From Planctomycetota bacterium (GTDB lineage Bacteria; Planctomycetota; J058), in NCBI GenBank assembly GCA_019636275.1, contig JAHBXY010000031.1, positions 1-64,000 on the forward strand: a stretch of 64,000 nucleotides of DNA, given 5' to 3'. Below, in pieces: positions 25,594-34,538 of this stretch. Every line of letters begins with the position of its first letter. The first letter of the stretch is position 1. A program made the position numbers and the translations under genes. The notes below the pieces were generated by a model. The model was not told the origin of the DNA and did no database searches. It worked only from the letters and a program-made list of their open reading frames with translations.

Positions 25594-26361
25594 ATGTCAC
25601 GCGCCGCCGTCGTCGCCCTGTCGCTCCTGGTCTTCGCCGTGTTGACCGCCGGGCTCCTGGCGCTCGCGCGCCTCGACGTGGACTGGTCCGGCTGGCGCCC
25701 GGCGCCGGACGCGCACTACGTCGAGGCGTCGCGCCCCGGGGCCGTGCGCCAGCCGGTCAACACGGCCTCGAGCCTGGCCAACGTGCTCGTGGGCGTGGGC
25801 GCGATCGTGACCTCGCTCGCGCGGCGGCGGCCCGGCGCTCCCATGGTCGCGTCGCGGCTCTACGGGGTGTGGTTCGGCGCCCTGGTCGTCGGGCTGGGCC
25901 TGTGCAGCGCGCTCTACCACGCGTCGCTGGCCTTCGCCTGGCAGTGGCTCGACGCCCTGGCGCTCTTCGGCCTCGCGGTCTTCGTCACCCTCCACGGCCT
26001 CGTGCGCGCGGGGCGCCTGGGCCCGCGCGGCTTCGTGGCCGGCTTCGCGGCCCTGGGCCTCCTGGGGCTCCTGCCGCTCGCCTGGCCGGCGGCGAGGCGG
26101 CCGCTCTTCGGGGCGCTCGTCCTCGTCGCCGTGGCGGTCGAGGGCGCCGCGGTCGCGCGCGCGCCGGGGCGGCAGACCTGGTTCTGGCTGGCGCTCGCCG
26201 CCCTGCTGGGCGCCTTCGCCTGCTGGGGCCTCGACGGGCACGTGGCGGTCGAGCCGAGCGGCTGGCTCCAGCTCCACGCCGGCTGGCACGTCTTCGGCGC
26301 GGTCAGCCTGGGCTGCCTCTTCGTGCACCTCAGGCGCGGGGCTGACGGTGGGGCCTTCTAG
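25594..26361 (+). CDS. Ceramidase-like seven-span membrane hydrolase (CREST superfamily)
   Basis: 255 residues with about seven membrane segments. The family's metal-site pattern is visible: an early acidic residue in HYVEAS, QPVNTASSLANVLVG, SALYHASLAF (Ser/His), a membrane Asp in QWLDALALFG, and a late HAGWHVFGAVS with two His. Alkaline ceramidases and related lipid hydrolases share this layout and cleave amide bonds of membrane lipids. Substrate in this organism is unknown. ATG 25594 is the first start after the structured element. Its TAG stop also forms part of a TAGAAT -10-like hexamer for the next gene. Confidence 0.75.
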   Translation: MSRAAVVALSLLVFAVLTAGLLALARLDVDWSGWRPAPDAHYVEASRPGAVRQPVNTASSLANVLVGVGAIVTSLARRRPGAPMVASRLYGVWFGALVVGLGLCSALYHASLAFAWQWLDALALFGLAVFVTLHGLVRAGRLGPRGFVAGFAALGLLGLLPLAWPAARRPLFGALVLVAVAVEGAAVARAPGRQTWFWLALAALLGAFACWGLDGHVAVEPSGWLQLHAGWHVFGAVSLGCLFVHLRRGADGGAF

Positions 26362-26394
26362 AATCCGCGCGGCGAACCCGCCAGGAGGTCCCGC

Positions 26395-26613
26395 GTGAGC
26401 CCGATCCAGCACCAGCAGCCCCCCGCGTCGACGCGCGCGCAGGTCTACGAGCTGTGGCGCGACGCGGCCGGCACCTACGCGTTCTTCCCGCGCGAGCACG
26501 ACGCGGCGCGCGCCACGGTCGCCGACCGCGGCGAGCTCGTGTGGACCGTCGAGGCGGCCTCGTGGGAGGAGGCGGTCGCCGCCCAGCGCCGCTACCTGGG
26601 CTGGGGCGGTTAG
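26395..26613 (+). CDS. Small conserved-type protein, unknown
   Basis: 72 residues from a GTG start with CAGGAGGTC 8 nt upstream, a strong ribosome site for this genome. The core reads YELWRDAAGTYAFFPRE and then LVWTVEAASWEEAVAAQRRY. The pattern of a beta hairpin (YELW...YAFFP) followed by a helix resembles small uncharacterised proteins seen in many bacteria. A TAGAAT at 26359-26364 could be its own -10. Probably cytoplasmic; function unknown. Confidence 0.7.
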   Translation: MSPIQHQQPPASTRAQVYELWRDAAGTYAFFPREHDAARATVADRGELVWTVEAASWEEAVAAQRRYLGWGG

Positions 26614-26803
26614 AGGCTGCGGCGCCCAGGTCGCTGCTCAGTTCCTCCCGCGACCTGGACGGATCGCGCGGGACGACCGTCACGGCGTCGCTCGTCTCCG
26701 GGCCTCCGTGTCTGTCCGCCTTGGTCGTGGTGGCCCGACCGAAAGGCGCTCGCGTCGTTTCGTGGCCGCGACGTCGGGGCCGGCGCGCGGGCCGGCCTGC
26801 GGC

Positions 26804-26809
26804 TAGACT
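26804..26809 (+). promoter_or_regulatory. Candidate -10 box upstream of the antiporter (TAGACT)
   Basis: GGCTAGACTGTC 100 nt before the antiporter start, the same hexamer as before erpA. It implies a ~90-nt GC-rich leader. The rest of 26614-26908 shows no gene. Confidence 0.35.
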
Positions 26810-26908
26810 GTCGCCGCCACGCGGCGCGGCGGACGGTGGGCGTCCCCGGGGCGGGGCTGCCGTCGCCGGCCCGGGCGGCGGCGGGGAGGGCGGGAGGTCC
26901 CGACGCAG

Positions 26909-29539
26909 ATGCCGAATCATGCGCTGCTGCTCGGGGCGATGCCCGCCGGAACGCTCCCGATCACGGACCCCGTCCTCGTCTTCGCCCTCCTGATGCTGAT
27001 CCTGCTCGTCGCGCCGGCCCTGTCGGCGCGCGCGCGGCTGCCCGGCGTCGTGGGGCTGATCGCGGCCGGGGCGCTGGTCGGCCCGAGCGCCCTGGGGCTG
27101 CTCGACCCCGAGCGGGTCCCGATCCTCGAGACGCTGCGCACGCTCGGCCTCCTCTACCTGATGTTCCTGGCCGGGCTGTCGCTCGACTTCGCCCAGTTCA
27201 CGGCCCTGCGCACGCGCAGCCTGGGCTATGGCCTGACGTCGTTCGTCGCCCCGCAGACGCTCGCGGTGGTCCTCGGCCTGAACCTGCTCGACATGAGCTG
27301 GCTCGCCGCCCTGCTCCTGGGGTCGATCTGCGGCACGCACACGCTCGTCGCCCTGCCGGTCGCGCAGCGCCTGGGCCTCGGCCGGCATCCCGCCGTGACC
27401 GTCGTCGCCGGCGCCACGCTCGTGTGCGACGGCCTGGGCCTGACCGTGCTGGCGGCCGTGGCCGCGGCGATGGCCGGGCAGATCGGCCTGTCGTTCTGGG
27501 TGGTGTTCGGCGCCAAGCTCCTGGCCTTCGTCGGCGGCGTCGTCGTGGTCCTCCCGCGCGTCGGGCGCTGGGTGTTCCGGCGCGTGCCCCTCCAGCCGGC
27601 GGGCGAGCTGACGTTCCTGCTCCTCGTGCTCTTCGGCACGGCCTGGCTCGCCAGCCTGGCCGGCCTGGCGCCGATCGTCGGCGCCTTCCTCGCCGGCCTG
27701 GCCCTCAACCGCATGGTGCCCTCGGCCAGCGGGATCATGGGCCGCGTGGCGTTCGTCGGCGACGCGCTGTTCGTGCCCTTCTTCCTCGTCGGCGTCGGCC
27801 TGCTGGTCGACTTCGGCGTCCTGGCGAAGAGCGGGCAGGTGTGGTGGCTCGCGGCGGTGTTCGTGACGATCGTCCTCGTCGGCAAGGGCGCGGCGGCCCT
27901 GGGCGCGGCGCGCCTGTTCGGCCACTCCGCGCACGGCGGCTGGCTCATGGTCGGCCTCTCCTCGCCGCAGGCGGCCGGGACGCTTGCCGTGACCTTCGTG
28001 GGCCTCGACCTGGGGCTGTTCGACGCCACGGCCGTCAACGCGGTCGTGCTGCTGATCCTCGTCACCTGCCTCTTCGGCCCGTGGCTGACCGACCGCGCCG
28101 GCCGCAAGGTGGCGCTCGAAGAGGAGTCGGCCGCGCACACCGACGAGGGCGCCGGGCGGATCCTGATCCCGCTGGCCAACCCGGCCACGGCCGGCGCGCT
28201 CGTGGACATCGCGATCCTCCTCCGCGACGAGGGCGCGCAGGACCCGATCCACCCGCTCACGGTCGTGCGCGACGGGCGCGGCGTCGAGGAGCAGGTGGCG
28301 CGCAACGAGCGCATGCTGGGCGAGGCGGTCCTGCACGCCGTCGCCGCCGGCGCGCCGGTGCAGCCGGCGACGCGCGTCGACCTCAACCCGGTGCACGGGA
28401 TCGTGCGCGCGGCCAAGGAGCTGCGCTCGTCGATCGTCGTGATCGGCTGGAGCGGCGTGGCCTCGGCGGGCGACCGCATCTTCGGCAGCGTCCTCGACCA
28501 GCTCCTCGACCAGTGCCAGCAGATGGTGATCGTCTGCAAGACCGCCGCCGCCATCAACGGCACCGAGCGCGTGGTGCTGATCACGCCGCCGCTGGCCGAC
28601 CGCGAGGAGGGCTTCGAGCGCGCCGCGCACGCGGTCAAGGCGCTGAGCAAGAGCCTCGACGCGGAGCTGGTCGTCCTCTCGCACGCGGCCGACCGCGACC
28701 GCGTCGACGCGCGCCTGCGCGCGACGCGCCCCGCGACCGCCTACAGCGTGCAGCCGCTGCAGGGCTTCGAGGCGCTCGAGGACGAGCTCACGACGCGCAG
28801 CTACCTGGCCGGGCTGATCAAGGAGCACGACCTGCTCGTCGTCCTCGCCGCGCGGCGCGACACGCTCGCCTGGCGCCCGGAGCTGGCGCGCCTCCCCGCG
28901 CACCTGTCGACCGCCTTCCCGGGCCACAGCCTGCTCGCCCTGCACCCGGCGCAGGCGGCGGCCGAGGCCGAGACGTCGGCCGTCGAGGAGGTCTCGACGC
29001 CGTCGGAGCTGCACCCGGCGATCAAGCCGCGGCCGCTCGCCGGCTCCGGGACCGGCCGCCGGCCCCGGCTCGCGCCCGCCGCCGCGACGACGCCGACGGA
29101 GCCGCTGGCCGCCTTCGTTCGCGGGCTGCTCGCGCCGTCGCTGCCCGACGCCGCCGCGACGCACGAGCTCACCGCGCGCCTCCTGCAGATCGCCCGCGAG
29201 CATCCGGCCGAGGTGCGGCCCGGCGCGCTGTTCCTGCACGCCCACGCGCCCCTGTGGGACGAGCCGCGGATCTTCGTCGGCCGCTCCCCCGAGCCCCTGC
29301 CCGCGCCCGGCGTCGCGCACCCGGTGCGGACCGTCGTGGCCCTCGTCAGCCCCGAGGGTCAGACGCCGGAGCAGCACCTGCAGAACCTCGCCGTCGTGGC
29401 CCGCGCCTTCCTGCGCGGCGGCGCCGACGAGCGCCTCGTCGGCGCGCGGACCCTCGCCGAGCTGCAGGCGCTCGCCGCGTCGTCCGCCCCGAAGGCCGGC
29501 GACGCGAAGCCGCCCGTCGAGACACCGACCCCGGCCTGA
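26909..29539 (+). CDS. CPA2-type cation:proton antiporter with long cytosolic C-terminus
   Basis: 876 residues. The first ~400 form 12-13 membrane segments of the Na+(K+)/H+ exchanger fold, with FLAGLSLD and PIVGAFLAGLALN as typical inner-helix motifs and VGVGLLVDF later. Residues ~415-660 look like two universal-stress-type alpha/beta domains (GRILIPLANPATAGALVDIA; SIVVIGWSG). The last ~130 residues resemble a PTS EIIA type-2 domain (LFLHAHAP, then VRTVVALVSPEGQTPEQHLQ), with a His in the position phosphorylated in true EIIA proteins. This order is seen in membrane transporters gated by cytosolic domains. The ion is not predictable. ATG 26939 is an alternative start. Confidence 0.85.
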   Translation: MPNHALLLGAMPAGTLPITDPVLVFALLMLILLVAPALSARARLPGVVGLIAAGALVGPSALGLLDPERVPILETLRTLGLLYLMFLAGLSLDFAQFTALRTRSLGYGLTSFVAPQTLAVVLGLNLLDMSWLAALLLGSICGTHTLVALPVAQRLGLGRHPAVTVVAGATLVCDGLGLTVLAAVAAAMAGQIGLSFWVVFGAKLLAFVGGVVVVLPRVGRWVFRRVPLQPAGELTFLLLVLFGTAWLASLAGLAPIVGAFLAGLALNRMVPSASGIMGRVAFVGDALFVPFFLVGVGLLVDFGVLAKSGQVWWLAAVFVTIVLVGKGAAALGAARLFGHSAHGGWLMVGLSSPQAAGTLAVTFVGLDLGLFDATAVNAVVLLILVTCLFGPWLTDRAGRKVALEEESAAHTDEGAGRILIPLANPATAGALVDIAILLRDEGAQDPIHPLTVVRDGRGVEEQVARNERMLGEAVLHAVAAGAPVQPATRVDLNPVHGIVRAAKELRSSIVVIGWSGVASAGDRIFGSVLDQLLDQCQQMVIVCKTAAAINGTERVVLITPPLADREEGFERAAHAVKALSKSLDAELVVLSHAADRDRVDARLRATRPATAYSVQPLQGFEALEDELTTRSYLAGLIKEHDLLVVLAARRDTLAWRPELARLPAHLSTAFPGHSLLALHPAQAAAEAETSAVEEVSTPSELHPAIKPRPLAGSGTGRRPRLAPAAATTPTEPLAAFVRGLLAPSLPDAAATHELTARLLQIAREHPAEVRPGALFLHAHAPLWDEPRIFVGRSPEPLPAPGVAHPVRTVVALVSPEGQTPEQHLQNLAVVARAFLRGGADERLVGARTLAELQALAASSAPKAGDAKPPVETPTPA

Positions 29540-29553
29540 GCGGACGAACGCTC

Positions 29554-29883
29554 ATGGAGGTCGGCGACTGGGTGCGGGCGACGGTCATCGGCACCCCGGG
29601 CTTCGGCGTCCTCCTCGACTCCGCGGACGGGGTCTACATCGTCGTCCACCTCCTCGAGGTGCCCTGGGCGAACGAGATCTCTCCGCGTGAGTACTGCGCC
29701 GTCGGCGACGTCCTCGACGTGAAGATCCTCTTCATCACCGACGACGGCGAGGCCGCGCGGGGCTGGCTGCCCTGGCCGGACGGTCGCGAGGACGGTCGTC
29801 CCCACGACCCTCCAGAAGACCGTCCGCCGGATGGTCGTGAGGGCGGTCGTGCGGACGATCGTGCGGACGACCGTCCGACCTGA
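29554..29883 (+). CDS. S1-like RNA-binding domain protein with repetitive tail
   Basis: 109 residues starting 14 nt after the antiporter stop, so probably co-transcribed. Residues 3-70 resemble an S1/OB fold (GDWVRATVIGTPGFGVLLD, then VGDVLDVKILFITDDG). The last ~35 residues (DGRED, DRPPDGREG, DDRADDRP) are encoded by a degenerate GACGGTCGT microrepeat that continues past the stop to about 29917. The tail is therefore probably a by-product of DNA repeat growth. Target RNA unknown. Confidence 0.6.
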   Translation: MEVGDWVRATVIGTPGFGVLLDSADGVYIVVHLLEVPWANEISPREYCAVGDVLDVKILFITDDGEAARGWLPWPDGREDGRPHDPPEDRPPDGREGGRADDRADDRPT

Positions 29884-29949
29884 CGGTCGTGAGGGCGATT
29901 GTCGGGACGGGTCGTCGTGCGCCATGCAGCAAGCGTGGCACCCCGCCCT

Positions 29950-30061
29950 GACGCCCCCGAGCGCACCCAGCGCACCGCACCCCAACTCCGCCCGACGCCC
30001 CCGAGCACACCTCGCGGCGCGTCCTGCGCACATCGGCCATCCCGCCCCGACGCCCCCGAGC
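29950..30061. repeat. Three direct repeats of GACGCCCCCGAGC between convergent genes
   Basis: Exact 13-mers at 29950-29962, 29994-30006 and 30049-30061, each followed by related CACAC/CACCCAG-type sequence. The longer unit (CCGACGCCCCCGAGCACACC) is shared by the last two. Nothing resembling a gene occurs in 29884-30204. The part 30088-30200 has weak similarity to the hairpin repeat at 23927. Confidence 0.55.
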
Positions 30062-30204
30062 ACACCTCACGGCGCGTTCGCAGCGGGAGCGTCAGGCGAG
30101 GCGGAGGAGGGCGAGGCGATGCGGCGCGAAGGCGACCGACGGCGGCCTCCTGGCCGCCTAGGGAGCCTGAGCGCCGCAGCGCCCGCCATCCTCCGCCGCA
30201 GCCG

Positions 30205-32043
30205 CTAAAGACCAGAGTAGCGGGGGCCGCCTCCCTGGGGCGTGACCCAGGTGATGATCTGGTACGGGTCGCGGATGTCGCAGGTCTTGCAGTGGACGCA
30301 GTTGGAGAAGTTCAGCCGCAGCTGCCGCCCCTTGCCGCCCTCGGCCTCGACCATCTCGTAGACGGACGCCGGGCAGAAGTACTGGCAGGGGTTGCCGTAC
30401 TCCTCGGCGCAGCGCGTGTGGCAGATGTCGGTGTCGGCGACGACGAGGTGCGGCGGCTGGTCCTCCTCGTGGGTCGAGCCGGCGTAGTAGACGTCGGTGA
30501 CCTTGTCGTAGACGATCCCGCCCGTCTTGACCGAGGGCTCCGGCATGCCGGCCGGCTGCTCCTTGGGCGCGAAGGTCTTCGAGCCGTCCTTGCGCGACGC
30601 CGCGACCTTGGCCGCGAGGTCGACCGTCGGCAGGAGCTGCGCCGGGGGCTGCTTGCCGTTGCTCGGCTCGCGCAGCTTCTCGATCCGGTGGTGGTCGTCC
30701 TGCAGGCCCAGCTTGCCCGGGGGCCACAGGCCGCCCGACTCGACGTGGACGCCGGCCGCGAGCGCGCCGCGCAGGAAGCCGAAGGGCTTCTTCTGGAAGG
30801 CCTGGCGGAAGTTGCGGACCTTCCACATCTCCTCGAACACCCACGAGTCGAGGATCCGGCCCCAGTAGGCCTTCGTGCGCTCCTCGGTGGCCTCGGCCTG
30901 GTCGCGCAGGACCTCGAAGGCCGTCTCGGCCGCGAGCATGCCCGACTTCATGGCCAGGTGGATGCCCTTGAGGCGCGTCATGTTGAGGAAGCCGGCCGAG
31001 TCGCCGACGAGCATGGCGCCGGGCATGTAGGGGCGCGGGAGCGAGAACCAGCCGCCCTCGGGGATCGCCTTGGCGCCGTAGCGCACGAGCTCGCCGCCCT
31101 CGAGGATCGCCTTGACGTAGGGGTGCTCCTTCCAGCGCGAGAACATGCGGTGCGGGTCGAGCGCCGGGTCGGGCGAGTCGAGCGAGACGACGAAGCCCAG
31201 CGAGACGTGGTCGTCCTTGAACCCGTAGATGAACCCGCCGCCGAAGTCGTTGCCGGTGAGCGAGAGCGGGAAGCCGGCCGTGTGCACGGCCTTGCCCAGC
31301 GGGAAGCGGCCCGGCTTGACCTTCCACAGCTCCTTGACGCCCGTGGAGTAGATCTGCGGGTTCTTGCCCTCGTCGAGCTTGAACTTCTTGATCAGCCCGC
31401 GCGAGAGGTGCCCGCGCACGCCCTCGCCCAGGATCGTCAGCTTCGCCGTGATGTCGGTGCCGGGCTCGAACGACGACAGCCGCTCGCCGTGCTTGCCCAC
31501 GCCGCGGTCGACCGTGCGCACGCCCTTCACCGCGCCGCCGTCGGTGAAGAGCACCTCGGCGCCGGGGAAGTTCGGCAGGATCTGCACGCCCCTGGCCTCG
31601 GCCACGCCGGCCAGCCACTTGGTGAAGCGGTTGAGGCTCGTGATGTAGTTGCCGTGGTTCTGGAACGTCGGCGGCGTGACCGGCGCCGTGACCGCGCCGC
31701 CGCCGGCGAGCATGAGCACGAGCGAGTCGTCCTGGGCCTCGCCCTCGAAGGGCGGCGGCGGGTCCATCTTCTCGAACTCGGGCAGCAGCTCGCGCAGGGC
31801 GCGCGGGTCGAGGATCGCGCCCGACATGTTGTGGTCGCCCACCTCGGCGGCCTTCTCGATCATGAACACGGGCTGCTCGCTCGTGTCGATCTTCGTCCCC
31901 GGCGCCCCCTGGTCGATCGCGTCGTTGTGCTTCGCGATCAGGTCCATGAGCCGGATCGCGGCGGAGAGGGTGGCCGGGCCCGCGCCCACGAACAGCACGC
32001 CGCAGGGCAGCTCCTCACGCTGGATCGGCTCGTCGGTGCTCAC
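30205..32043 (-). CDS. Electron-transfer flavoprotein:ubiquinone oxidoreductase
   Basis: 612 residues, the normal length. The FAD-binding loop LFVGAGPATLSAAIRL is at residues ~17-32, GDHNMSGAILDPRAL follows as the conserved quinone/FAD region, and the C-terminal ferredoxin-like segment carries the 4Fe-4S cysteines (CAEEYGNPCQYFCP and NCVHCKTCDIRDPYQ). The enzyme passes electrons from ETF to membrane quinone, linking acyl-CoA or amino-acid dehydrogenation to respiration. Genes for ETF itself are not in the window. GTG 32043 has AGGAGA upstream, and a TATCAT hexamer lies at 32097-32092 on the minus strand. Confidence 0.93.
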   Translation of the reverse strand: MSTDEPIQREELPCGVLFVGAGPATLSAAIRLMDLIAKHNDAIDQGAPGTKIDTSEQPVFMIEKAAEVGDHNMSGAILDPRALRELLPEFEKMDPPPPFEGEAQDDSLVLMLAGGGAVTAPVTPPTFQNHGNYITSLNRFTKWLAGVAEARGVQILPNFPGAEVLFTDGGAVKGVRTVDRGVGKHGERLSSFEPGTDITAKLTILGEGVRGHLSRGLIKKFKLDEGKNPQIYSTGVKELWKVKPGRFPLGKAVHTAGFPLSLTGNDFGGGFIYGFKDDHVSLGFVVSLDSPDPALDPHRMFSRWKEHPYVKAILEGGELVRYGAKAIPEGGWFSLPRPYMPGAMLVGDSAGFLNMTRLKGIHLAMKSGMLAAETAFEVLRDQAEATEERTKAYWGRILDSWVFEEMWKVRNFRQAFQKKPFGFLRGALAAGVHVESGGLWPPGKLGLQDDHHRIEKLREPSNGKQPPAQLLPTVDLAAKVAASRKDGSKTFAPKEQPAGMPEPSVKTGGIVYDKVTDVYYAGSTHEEDQPPHLVVADTDICHTRCAEEYGNPCQYFCPASVYEMVEAEGGKGRQLRLNFSNCVHCKTCDIRDPYQIITWVTPQGGGPRYSGL

Positions 32044-32133
32044 GCTGGATGTCTCCTGGGGAAGTCGCCACGCCCCGTGGCGCAGGGCGTCATGATACCG
32101 GAAGCCCGCCTCGATTGAACCGAGATCGGTCGG

Positions 32134-32892
32134 TCAGCGCCCGTTGAGGCGCCAGTCCCAGGGCAGGGCCTCGACGCGGGCGCCGCGGCGGGTGACCACC
32201 TCGCGCATGGCCGGGTCGCGCAGGAACTTGCTGATCCAGCGCAGGCGGGCCGGGAGGTCGGGGCCGAAGTCGTCGCCGAACCAGGTGAAGAGCATGGACA
32301 GCGCCACGACCCCGTCCCCCACGCGCACGCCGCGGGCGGGGTCGTTGAGCCACAGGCGCGTCTGCTCGTCGAGCTGCTCCTCGAGCCGCGCGGGCACGTA
32401 GGCCTCGCGCAGGAGCAGGGGGCAGCTCACCGAGGCGCAGTTGAGCGCCGCGTGGATGCGCGGGTCGCCCAGGGGGCGCAGGACCTCGTGCTCGATCTGG
32501 TTGAGCGACCAGGTCCGCCCGCCGGCCTCGAACAGGAAGTCGTCCCAGACGTTGTAGCCCGGCTCCTCCGCCTTCTCGCGCAGCGAGCCGAGGGGGAAGA
32601 ACTCGAGCACCGCCTGGAGGGTCACGGCGTTGTAGACGTTGATCCAGTAGGCCTTGAGCTCGCGCGGCGCGTCGGCGAGGCGCGCCGGGTCGACGCCGCC
32701 CAGGCGGCGCACGACGGCGCGCAGGGCCGCCTCGTCCTGGACCTTGAACGTCCGGTAGTCGACCCGCCCACGCTCGTCGACGTGGCGCTTGAGCAGCGCC
32801 GTCAGGTCGTCATAGGTCTCGGCCGGCGGCCGGGCGTGCGCCGCGGGGGCGGCGAGCAGGGCGGCCAGGACGACGAGGCAGGGTCGCGTCAC
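32134..32892 (-). CDS. DUF547 family secreted protein
   Basis: 252 residues from GTG 32892: signal peptide CLVVLAALLAAPAAHA, then the DUF547 domain. The motifs AYWINVYNAVTLQAVLEFFP and ALNCASVSCPLLLREAY, with two conserved Cys, are diagnostic. The frame is open to 32931, but the sequence before the GTG lacks signal-peptide character. The domain has a papain-like or transglutaminase-like fold in related proteins, with no demonstrated activity that I can cite. It is tandem with the DUF4058 gene (35 nt apart) and upstream of ETF-QO by ~90 nt. Confidence 0.85.
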   Translation of the reverse strand: MTRPCLVVLAALLAAPAAHARPPAETYDDLTALLKRHVDERGRVDYRTFKVQDEAALRAVVRRLGGVDPARLADAPRELKAYWINVYNAVTLQAVLEFFPLGSLREKAEEPGYNVWDDFLFEAGGRTWSLNQIEHEVLRPLGDPRIHAALNCASVSCPLLLREAYVPARLEEQLDEQTRLWLNDPARGVRVGDGVVALSMLFTWFGDDFGPDLPARLRWISKFLRDPAMREVVTRRGARVEALPWDWRLNGR

Positions 32893-32927
32893 GGCGGCAT
32901 CATGCCGGTCGGCGGCCACCCGGCAAG

Positions 32928-33728
32928 TCACCGCCGCCCGGCCGCCCGCAGGAGCGCGTCGGCCCAGGCCTCGTCGTCCGGGCCGAGCGGCGGCGCCGGC
33001 GCCGCGGCGTAGTCGACCGTCGCGTCGTAGCGCCCGAGGCGGTAGCAGCGGTCCACGAGCGCCTGGAGGTCCAGCGGCACGTCGGGGTCCTGCTCGCGCA
33101 GGGGCACGGCGATCACGGGCAGCCGCTCGCGGAGGGGGGCTGCGTAGACCTCGACCTCCTCGGGACGATCTCCGCGCCGCACGACGACCTGGTACGGCGT
33201 CCGGTGCGACGGCGGGACCTGCTCGGGGCGGACCGTCAGGACGCGCGCGCCCGCCCGGAGCAGGTCGACCTCGACCAGGTTCACCCGGCCGGCGCGCAGG
33301 TCGCGCTGCTTGCGCAGGTAGAGGCCCTGCCCCTCGCCGGGGGTCTTGTTCGACGGGCTCAGGACCTCGAGGACCGTCACGACGCGGTCGCCCGAGCCCC
33401 CGTCGACGATCTCGACCGAGCGCTGCGTGACGGGCTCGTCCTCGAAGCGGAGGACCAGCGGCGCGGCGACCGCCACGCCGCCCGGGACCGTGGCGGGCAC
33501 GACCGCCCGCGGCGCCCGGTGCTCGACCACGCGCACGTCGGGGTAGATGCTCCGCGCCCCCTCGTCGCCCGACTCGACGAAGACCCGCTCCTCGATCCGG
33601 GCGCGCAGGGGCCCGGGGAGGACCTCCTGCAGGGCGTCGGCGGCGTAGACGACGAGCCGCGAGTGGACGTCGCGCCAGTGCTGCTCGAGGTAGGGGTTCA
33701 TCCCCGGGAAGGGGCTGCCGCCGGTCAT
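32928..33728 (-). CDS. DUF4058 family protein
   Basis: 266 residues beginning MTGGSPFPGMNPYLEQHWRD, the family's hallmark SPFPGMNPYLE, followed by YPDVRVVE and VLEVLSPSNKTPGEG. The core resembles the PD-(D/E)XK-like Uma2/DUF4058 type seen in cyanobacteria and planctomycetes, with D (YPDV), E (VLEV) and K (SNK) in the order of that nuclease fold. Activity is not proven. It is divergent from the gene at 33804, and cytoplasmic, having no signal sequence. Confidence 0.88.
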   Translation of the reverse strand: MTGGSPFPGMNPYLEQHWRDVHSRLVVYAADALQEVLPGPLRARIEERVFVESGDEGARSIYPDVRVVEHRAPRAVVPATVPGGVAVAAPLVLRFEDEPVTQRSVEIVDGGSGDRVVTVLEVLSPSNKTPGEGQGLYLRKQRDLRAGRVNLVEVDLLRAGARVLTVRPEQVPPSHRTPYQVVVRRGDRPEEVEVYAAPLRERLPVIAVPLREQDPDVPLDLQALVDRCYRLGRYDATVDYAAAPAPPLGPDDEAWADALLRAAGRR

Positions 33729-33803
33729 CGGAGCTCCGACGTCATCTTAACAGCGCCGACAGCGCCGGCCGGCCGGCACGTCCGCGCCAGGAGGAGAAGC
33801 GGC

Positions 33804-34538
33804 GTGAGTGACCTCGCCTTGCGGCACCTCGAGCGCCGCTGGCGTGAGACCGGCGCGGACACCGATCAGGCGGCGCTCCTGCGTGCGCTCGTGCGCGCCG
33901 GCCGACTCGACCAGGACCGGCTGACGCTCGCCACCTGCTGCGGGCACGAGGCGGCGCTCCTGGTGACGGGCGTCCCGCCGCCGCACTCACCGATCGTTTG
34001 CTACAGCGACGAAGCGCCTGGCCCGGCGGTGCGCGCTCTCCTCGAGTGGATGGCGACCGTCCCGGACGCGTTCGCGCGCGAGGCCGCGCTCGAGGTCGTC
34101 CGCGCCGTCCTCCCCGTCTGGACCCGTCGCGAGGGAGGTCACGATCCGGACCCTCAGGCCCTGCTCACGGAGGCGCTCGCGGTCCTGGAAGCGCCGACGG
34201 ACGCCGCCCGCGCCGCGCTCGCGGACCGGGCCCTGCACGTGAGCGAGATTGCAACGCTCGACGTCCCTGATCCAGGCAGCGGCGTCCTCCACGCTGTGAC
34301 CGCCTTCGCCGAGGCAGTGGCGGAGGACGACCCGCGCTTCGCACGCGGAGCCGTCTGGCACGCGATCCTCGCCGCGGGCGAGGACCGCCTCATGGCGCCG
34401 TTCCCGCCGGGGAGCGGTCGCGGCCTCGTGCCCGAGGCGCCCGATCCGGAAGCGAGCGTCTCCGCGGCCGAGTCGTGGGCCGCGGAGACGCTGGATCGGG
34501 CGAAGGTCGCGCTGCGCGCTCAGGCGTTCAGCGGTTGA
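33804..34538 (+). CDS. Helical-repeat protein of unknown function
   Basis: 244 residues from GTG 33804 with GGAGGAGAAGC just upstream. The start MSDLALRHLERRWRETGADT, then LVRAGRLDQDRLTLATCCGH, is a helical N-terminal motif that also begins the remnant at 20511. The rest is Ala/Glu/Asp-rich helices (AVLEAPTDAARAALADRALH). Codon use is somewhat less GC-extreme than its neighbours (for example attgcaacg and gtttgc). Its stop overlaps the end of the convergent SH3b gene by 11 nt. Function unknown. Confidence 0.65.
   Translation: MSDLALRHLERRWRETGADTDQAALLRALVRAGRLDQDRLTLATCCGHEAALLVTGVPPPHSPIVCYSDEAPGPAVRALLEWMATVPDAFAREAALEVVRAVLPVWTRREGGHDPDPQALLTEALAVLEAPTDAARAALADRALHVSEIATLDVPDPGSGVLHAVTAFAEAVAEDDPRFARGAVWHAILAAGEDRLMAPFPPGSGRGLVPEAPDPEASVSAAESWAAETLDRAKVALRAQAFSG

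Noticed and set aside
30088..30204. Third copy of the hairpin repeat at 20546/23927
   Set aside because: Only the flanks (CGCCGC..GCGCCC..CGCAGCCG) align; the palindromic core is missing, so the similarity may be compositional.
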